From: Strigamia acuminata
Lineage: Eukaryota; Arthropoda; Chilopoda; Geophilomorpha; Linotaeniidae
Assembly (NCBI GenBank): GCA_949358305.1
Contig: OX442315.1
Location: 310,001-374,000 of the forward strand
Reading direction: 5' to 3'
DNA: 64,000 nt
Below, in pieces: positions 57,758 to 64,000 of the stretch; position 1 is the first letter of the stretch; each line of letters starts with the position of its first letter. Under the pieces are notes generated by a model. The model did no database searches and was not told where the DNA came from. It was given only the letters and a program-made list of their open reading frames with translations. Position numbers and translations under genes: made by a program.

Positions 57758-58347
57758 GATCCCTCGACTCTAAACGGCCCCTATAAACGATATAGTTCCG
57801 CGCCGAAAACAATATTCTCCGTCTTGACTGGGCGTCTTCGTCGATTTCACGCCGCCATTTTGACAGACTCGCTGCTGCGCCGTTCTCCCGTCAATAGACA
57901 AACGCTACTACGTCATCCGCTATGAAACTATGGAAGTAAAACCGTTCCGAAAATCATTTCGATCCGACCTCGTGATTGGTTGGTAAAAAGAAATAAATCT
58001 TTGAGTCTTACGTATTCCCATACTAATTTTTAAAACCTTAAAGTTTATTTCCGATTTTAAAAACTAAATAATCTAAACCATCTCAAAAAACAACAAAATT
58101 TTCTAAAATAAAAATGCTAATAAAAAATACGAAAAGCAACCTGTTGCACGTACGTCATAACCGTTCGTTAACCGCTAGACGAGAGACAATAGGCTGACGT
58201 CACAAATGGCAACCTGTTCGGTATCGATCAGCCAGAACGCATGCGCAATCTATCAGCGGTAAAGATGAGGAGAAGGAGTAGGATGTCCGCGAGTGCCAGA
58301 CGATTAATTTAGGAAAAAGGTGGCGGAAGTGGACATTTCTCGTCAGA
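57758..58347. promoter_or_regulatory. Shared divergent promoter interval
   Basis: The syntaxin (-) and TMEM200-like (+) start codons are 590 bp apart. A TGACGTCA lies at 58195-58202 and ATTGG (inverted CCAAT) at 57975-57979. CpG content is raised near both starts. Confidence 0.5.
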
Positions 58348-61300
58348 ATGGCCGAGAATCGAGGATGGCCCGGGTCACGTGGCAAAGTGACCGCTCATTG
58401 TTTGTGGCTGGCGTGCAAAGCAATAAGCATCGGCATCTGCCTTATCCTAATAGGTGCTACCATGGCAACACTAGGTAGGAGACAGTTGCGGCTTTTGAGG
58501 AAAAAATCAGCTAATGAGTGTCAATTTCCACCGACAGGGTACTACGCTCACGAGTTGTCGATTGTTGTGCACGTGGACGGCAACAAGACGAGCGTTAGCA
58601 AGGACCTGTCCAAGGATTATCATCTCAACAATCTCACTTATGTCGGACCGGTCGTTATGGGCATCGGAGGTAGGTCGTCATGGAAACCAATCTCACTTTT
58701 AAACTTGGTTCGATCCTTTGTGATGTGAGCACAAACTACGTCATTTGCAAACACACACAATCAAAATGGTGGGCTGGCTTTAATAAACACTAAATAAATG
58801 AAATTAGCATTAGCATTAGCAAGTTGGCAAGTTAGGTGAAAATCAGAATTTGCTTTTCTGGAAAACTGATCATGTCAACAAGCCAGTTTTGCAATGCAAA
58901 CAATCATTCAGGACTGACTTTGGTATTTGCTGCCCTTGTTAAAATAATATAAAATAATGTATTACTAGGTTTTGTAAACAAACTATCGGATGGCCAAAAT
59001 AAAACTGGCCCGACAATACAGGCAGGTCCACCTTTACCATTGGGCTAACTGGGCTGCTGCCCAGGGGCGCCGGGCACAGGGGGGCGCCGGGCAAGGGGCT
59101 CGATGGGCACAGAAGGGCGCTGGGCACAGAAAAGTGCTGGGCAAGGAACGCCTGAGTTTTATTAGCCCAGGGCGCTGAGAAGTGTAAAGACGGCCCTGAA
59201 TACAAGGAGTCTCAAAAGACGTACTTGTAGGCCGTACACTGTTCAATTAAATACGATATACATTGATCATTAGTTGTGGGCAGTGTTGTTTAATTAACAT
59301 TTCTGGTGCAGTTTTTTTCCGTTTTTTCGTTTGGTGATAAGGTTTTGACGATCCGAGCTTTTGTTCTCTTTTGTGGATTTCTTCAGCAGTACTTTTGTGG
59401 ATTTCTTCAGCAGTACTTTTGTGGATTTATTCAGATGTACCAGTACGAGATCGTGCGAGACTTTGCTAGATTTTATGAGACTTTGCTAGATTTTATGAGA
59501 CTTTGCTAGATTTTATGAGACTTTGCTAGATTTTATGAGACTTTGTTAGATTTTATGAGACTTTGCTAGATTTTATGAGACTTTGCTAGATTTTATGAGA
59601 CTTTGCTAGATTTTATGAGACTTTGCTAGATTTTATGAGATTTTACCTAAAGTAAAGTGATATGCTGCGACGAAAAAACTGCACCAGAAACGATAAGTAG
59701 ACAACACTGCCCACAACTAAGGACTAATATATATTTAATTGAACAAAATTTTTTAAAGACACCCTTAGTAACAGGCCCACCTTTACCATTGGGCTAACTG
59801 GGCTGCAGCCCAGGGGCGCCGGGTACAGGGGGGCGCTGGGCACAGGGGCTCGATGGGCACAGAAGGGCGCCGGGCACAGAAAAGTGCTGGGCAAGGAACG
59901 TCTGAGTTTTACTAGCCCAGGGCGCTGAAAAGTGTAAAGACGGCCCTGCTTAGTAACCCTCTTGTATTGTTGGGCCGGTTTTATTTGGGCCACCTGGTAT
60001 AATAATGCTTGTTGCTTTTGGGAGAAGTTACATGAATTTGAAATACAAGTAAAATAGATTGATGGCCATTTTGTTGTTCCAGATAACCGAAATGCGTTAT
60101 CTAACATGCACTTACTTTTGCGCATTTCATTGAAAGAGGGCACTGATCACATTAGAGAGCTTCAACTAACATTGTAGAGTGCAATGTTAGTGACTTAGCC
60201 AGACCTAGGACAATTTACTACAGGACTTCACATCTAGCAAAATTTCATTGTTAGACCGTCAAGCGATTCTGTCTTGTGATTGTAGCACCATTCAGCAGAA
60301 ATGGCACAAAATGACGTCATTTTGCGGGCAAATGGCGGACAACTGACATGACATCCCGCATTTGCGAGTGCTGTAATCGCACAGGGCGCCAAAATTTGTG
60401 GAGCACATTCATGCCTCCCCATGTCCCCAAATTCACCGAAATGAAATAGAATGGTCCCGCTAGAACAGGCCCTAACAGTAGAGAGGTTCTGCTCGGCGTT
60501 AGAGCCGAACAGCTGATGCCAAACGTCATCACTTTTTGTGCTGACGCCACGGAGGCGGAGCTAAGTTTGGCCTTGCATGCGTAGGCTTTGTTGTTAACGA
60601 CGTGTAATTGTCGATCCAGACGTTGTTGGAGAACGGGTAAAAACAACAACAATGGGTGGGCGGAGCTAAATCTTCCGATTTCCGTTTCCGTCCTCCGCCT
60701 AGCAGAACCTCTCTATTGCTGGACTGGCCCACCATGACCCGTCCCTGTGGCCAGGGCCGTCTTTACACTTCTGAGCGCCCTGGGCTAATAAAACTCAGGC
60801 GTCCCTTGCCCAGCACTTTTCCGTGCCCCGCACCCTTCTGTGCCTATCGAGCCCCTTGCTCGGCGGCCCCCTGTGCCCGGCGCCCCTGGGCTGCAGCCCA
60901 GTTAGCCCAATGGTAAAGGTGGGCCTGCCCATCCAGATTTTCCGGTACTAAACTTGCACGCAGTCCATCCCTGGGCCCTAACATGGTATTAAACCGCACT
61001 GTCTAACCTCTTTCTCGCACTCGTTGCAGGTTTCCTCATCGTTGCAACGTGTGTGATGACTTTCGAAGCACGCGACAGCGCTGCCAAAGTTGTTCCAGCG
61101 CGTGTGAAACGCGTGGCGGCCAAATTCAGCATCCAATCAGCGCTGCCGAGCGCGCGCACGGCGCTCACGTGCAACCTCGTGCAATTCAGCCGCACGATCC
61201 AAACCAGCATGGAATCGTGCGAGCTCACCAACGGCGCCCTGCCCAAGCTACGCAAGTGTCCATCCGCGCCCGCATTGGTCCCGGAGACGCAAACGCAAAC

Positions 61301-61697
61301 GGAAACGGAAACGAAAACAGAAACGAAAACGAGCGACAAAGGAATCTTGAAGTTGGCCTTAGCCTTACCGCCGAGCATGCGCACTCAACGGCTCAGTCCG
61401 AGCGGGCAAAAAAGCTCGTTGGGGCTGCCGCGCCAGGCAATATCGGTCGACAACCCGTCGGTGTCGGCATCGGCACCAAATTCGAAACAAATCTCGTTCA
61501 TGAAGAAATCCGATTCGGACGTCTCCATGGCGATGGATTTGTACTTGCCCGACTGTTCCGTCACGTTGCACGTGCAGGACGAGTCGCGCTTGCTGGAGAC
61601 GAGCCTGAGCCTGAGTCGGCGCGAAACGGTGAAAAGGCGACCTCTGGTGAGACAGGAGCAAGTTATGACTCACGACAGCGAAGCTGACGACGACTAG
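58348..61697 (+). CDS. TMEM200-like two-span membrane protein (329 aa)
   Basis: Two exons, 58348-58669 and 61030-61697, join in phase 1 inside the second membrane span. TM1 is about 18-43 (CLWLACKAISIGICLILIG), TM2 about 99-115 (YVGPVVMGIGGFLIVATCV). The loop between them has two N-glycosylation sequons, N79-K-T and N95-L-T. The block VGPVVMGIGGFLIVATCVMTFEARD is the most conserved feature of TMEM200 proteins. The long C-terminal tail is polar, with a TQTETETKTETKT low-complexity run (about 208-222) and an acidic end. TMEM200 function is poorly known. AATAAA follows at 61705-61710. The 2.4-kb intron holds several MITEs. Confidence 0.8.
59023..59198 (-). mobile_element. hAT-like CAGGGCC MITE, right partner of composite (59 kb)
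   Basis: CAGGTCCACCTTTACCAT ... GTAAAGACGGCCCTG on the plus strand, i.e. the element inverted. Beyond it the flank AATACAAGGAGTCTCAAAAG equals, in complement, the spacer at 33030-33055. Confidence 0.85.
59240..59745. mobile_element. TIR element carrying a 20-bp minisatellite
   Basis: TGTTCAATTAAAT ... TTAGTTGTGGGCAGTGTTGT ... TTTCTGGTGCAGTTTTTTC at the left is mirrored at the right (GGTGC/GCACC pairing through ATTTAATTGAACA), arms about 95 bases. It interrupts the spacer found intact and short at 32986-33055. Confidence 0.75.
59450..59645. repeat. 20-bp minisatellite ACTTTGCTAGATTTTATGAG
   Basis: About ten near-identical units; one has GTTAG for GCTAG. It lies wholly inside the 59240-59745 element. 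Confidence 0.95.
59772..59948 (-). mobile_element. hAT-like CAGGGCC MITE with its own 8-bp target duplication
   Basis: CTTAGTAA flanks it exactly at 59764-59771 and 59949-59956. Ends CAGGCCCACC ... GACGGCCCTG. This fixes the family's ends and its hAT-type duplication. Confidence 0.9.
60481..60713. mobile_element. GAGAGGTTCTGCT MITE in TMEM200-like intron
   Basis: GAGAGGTTCTGCTCGGCG is mirrored by CGCCTAGCAGAACCTCTC with TA on each side. No coding frame. Confidence 0.8.
60752..60927 (+). mobile_element. hAT-like CAGGGCC MITE in TMEM200-like intron
   Basis: CAGGGCCGTCTTTACAC ... GGTAAAGGTGGGCCTG, about 100 bp before the second exon. I see no target duplication. Confidence 0.85.
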
Positions 61698-61756
61698 CGA
61701 GAATAATAAATATTTTTCAACTATACTTATACATGTCTACATCTCAGGATTCAATA

Positions 61757-62516
61757 CGAGGGGGGCGACATTCGACCGAATCTCTGACAATGGCTTCCGA
61801 ATCCCGCCCGAATCTTTCCGAATCCCACCCGAATCTTTCCGAATCCCACCCGAATCTTTCCGAATCCCACCCGAATCTTTCCGAATCCCACCGAATCTTC
61901 GAATCTCGAATCTTTAAGTTGTATACAAATCGAGAAAAATAAAAACAAAATTTATGATTAAAAAATGTAATAATATTTTTACAAGAAACTTCCTTGAAAT
62001 TGTCCTTGAAATTGTCCGTAAAATCATCATCGGAAGAAATTATACCTGCGCACCTCGCTGCGCGGTATCTGCGCATGCGCATTTACGATTTAGCGCGAAC
62101 TTCAAATTAATCCCGGAATCGAGCCCGGAATTCATCATTGTTCGCAATTGTGATTGCATTTGATTGCGTGCTATTTTACCTCGTATTTTACCACATTTCA
62201 CTAAGAGTTAAAATTAAAATTAAAAAACATTCCCACTTCACTAAATTTATTTGAAAAAAATCATATGAATCTTTCTGAATCCCATCCGAATCCCGCCGAA
62301 TCCCACCGAATCCCGCCGAATCCCACCGAATCCCATCCGAATCTCCCCGAATCTCATTCGAATCCCCCCCGAATCCCCCGAATCTATCCGAATCCCCCCG
62401 AATCCCAGCCGAATCCCCCGAATCTTTCCGAATCTTTCCGAATCCCATCCGAATCTTTCGAATCCCAAAGAAGATTCGAATCTCTGACAAGCAGATTCTG
62501 ATTGTCGCACCCCTCG
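61757..62516. mobile_element. TIR element with CCGAATC arrays at both ends
   Basis: CGAGGGGGGCGACA faces TGTCGCACCCCTCG, with ATTCAATA duplicated at 61749-61756 and 62517-62524. TCTCTGACA also pairs inside each end. Tandem CCGAATCTTTCCGAATCCCA units occupy 61797-61905 and a looser array 62265-62460. It starts 50 bp after the TMEM200-like poly(A) signal. Confidence 0.8.
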
Positions 62517-62519
62517 ATT

Positions 62520-63188
62520 CAATACAAATGACCGCGACTCAATGAACTCAATCTCAATTTACCGCATTTATGAATCAAGAATTAAAGAGCGAATACTTTT
62601 ATTCAAATATATTATAAATAATGTTTTATGACTCTAACGACAGCTGTGAAAATACAATCCCACATAATAATGACGTAATTTGTGGATAGCCCCTTTTTTG
62701 TATACCATAATGTATTCACTCGCATTTTGTAAATGGAAATGAGTATATTTAGATATGTCCGTTTACCGTTACATGTTTTTGATACGGAAATAATTTTGAA
62801 ATCTGAATGATCGTCTTCGTTTGTATGTTCAAACCGAATTAAAAAGAATTTTAACATTTGTTTTTGCAATTTCCGAGTCTAAATCTAAATCTAAATCTAA
62901 GCCTCGCTATGTGATGCTTCATATTTCCACCAGATGGCGCAGAATGCTGCTCACGATTTGTTTGTTATCTTATCACGCTTTATTTACCTTCCGCTTTTAA
63001 TTATCGCCGTAGAAATTAGATTAGCTAGGTAAATTATCTATTCCAAGAAAAACGATCACGCCATTCTTGATAAGAGGCCCAAAAAAAATGTAAATGAAGA
63101 AATATAAACCATTTTCAATCGATTGTTTTTATTTTATGTCTACATCTACATACACGAAGTGAATATACACAAAATCAAAATATAGTAT
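62520..63188. other. Intergenic; poly(A) signal of the CBM14 gene
   Basis: TTTATT at 63128-63133 is AATAAA on the minus strand, 56 bp downstream of the CBM14 stop. A CTAAAT tandem lies at 62878-62900. Otherwise featureless. Confidence 0.5.
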
Positions 63189-63523
63189 TTAGGGACGGAC
63201 TCCATTATCGCATTTCACATTGACAGCGAAATCGCAGACATTATGGCGAGTGTTAAAAACCAAATTGTGCGGACAAACGAACTGATCCTTGTACTTGGTC
63301 TCCGTGAAACACATGTAAAACACCGCGCAGTCCTTTGAATCGACCAAGAATTCGCCCTCCTTTTGGCAATCTTACAAATAAATTATATAATCATATAATT
63401 AAATATAAAAATAGCAAAATATATAATACCTCCAACCGGATGCCACGGTCTCTTTTGTGGTTCCAGGGCCCAACAAACGGCCACAACAAACGCAAGTAAC
63501 GCAATCGACGCTTTCGGATTCAT
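63189..63523 (-). CDS. Secreted single-domain chitin-binding protein (CBM14, 91 aa)
   Basis: Exons 63523-63430 and 63370-63189 join in phase 1 (HPVG|DCQKEG). Residues 1-19 (MNPKASIALLAFVVAVCWA) form a signal peptide. The mature protein is one peritrophin-A domain with cysteines 33, 46, 52, 64, 77 and 85, spacing C-x12-C-x5-C-x11-C-x12-C-x7-C, and the aromatic FYMCF around C52. Such domains bind chitin in peritrophic matrix or cuticle, or act as small antimicrobial lectins (family knowledge). One domain and a short basic N-terminus suggest a small soluble or matrix-bound protein. The intron is only 59 bp. Confidence 0.85.
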
Positions 63524-63659
63524 TTTTTGATCCACTTTTTGATAAATTTACACTTTTAATCGACTCCTTATCAAAACATTGTAATCAACTACGTAATATG
63601 TTTTCCATCGCAACCAAAAAATCTAAAATTAATTAATCATCCCGCGCATTTCATCACCA

Positions 63660-63966
63660 ACCAATACCACCCGGAGGCCTTCGTTCGCACCACTCGTAGA
63701 CACATGTTTGAACCTGCCACACATATCACTTCATATTTGTCGAAATCGTTCCCATTTCGGTGTTTCGCGTCTTGGAACAATCTCCCCATTGAGCTTCGTT
63801 CCTCCGCCCTTGACTGTTCTTCAGCTACGTGTGTGTCTCATTGCCGTCATTTCCATCGGCGCCTACATCGTCACTTATTATCTGTTCAATAATCAATGTA
63901 TATCTCATTTCTTTTTATTCCTTTGGAGTGCGATCAAATAAATAAATAAATAAATAAATAAATAAA
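63660..63966 (+). mobile_element. LINE 3' end with AATA repeat tail
   Basis: The frame from 63704 reads SFPFRCFASWNNLPIELRSS then SHCRHFHRRLHRHLL, the end of a non-LTR retrotransposon ORF2, then an AATA tandem tail (63938-63966). It is the same family as 17971-18230. It is 5'-truncated. Confidence 0.75.
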
Positions 63967-64000
63967 TCAGTCAACTAATTCTGTTTTTATTTCCTCATAA

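Noticed and set aside
58939-59205. 88-aa minus-strand frame through the MITE
   Set aside because: It is the inverted MITE read in the same artefactual frame as at 33 kb.
61049-61687. 212-aa plus-strand frame and 102- to 131-aa minus-strand frames
   Set aside because: They overlap the second exon of the TMEM200-like gene, whose own frame continues a conserved membrane span across the splice junction.

Overview
The window is animal nuclear DNA. It is AT-rich and has GT-AG spliced genes with introns from about 60 bp to over 10 kb, a six-cysteine chitin-binding (CBM14) protein, and many DNA-transposon relics, LINE tails and minisatellites. The gene set fits an invertebrate metazoan, plausibly an arthropod or another protostome, but I cannot name the species. 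There is no bacterial-style operon, CRISPR array, rRNA or convincing tRNA gene.

Layout. 1-6795: a full-length Ty1/copia retrotransposon. Its 5' LTR is cut by the window edge, one uninterrupted gag-pol frame encodes 1,627 residues, and its LTRs look identical over the 301 bases both show. It lies antisense beyond the last visible exon of a SCYL2-like pseudokinase gene on the minus strand (four exons between 7678 and 20192, continuing off the left edge). 20.2-36 kb: a gene-poor spacer packed with foldback MITEs, microsatellites and LINE/SINE debris. 36051-49527 (+): a six-exon stathmin-domain gene resembling STMND1, with an MGC N-terminus. 54356-57757 (-): a syntaxin of the Stx7/12 (Pep12) type with two alternative last exons, each encoding a complete tail anchor and stop. 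58348-61697 (+): a two-exon TMEM200-like membrane protein, divergent from the syntaxin across a 590-bp shared promoter interval. 63189-63523 (-): a two-exon secreted single-CBM14 protein. The right edge holds a LINE 3' end.

The genes do not form a pathway. SCYL2-type and Pep12-type syntaxin proteins both act in endosomal traffic, but that co-location may be chance. What stands out is (i) the paired syntaxin tail-anchor exons separated by a 21-bp minisatellite, (ii) non-autonomous transposons that repeatedly carry minisatellites inside their inverted repeats, and (iii) two hAT-like MITEs that apparently moved together as a composite unit. All exon boundaries were read by eye from splice sites, phase and family resemblance; no alignment or transcript data were used.
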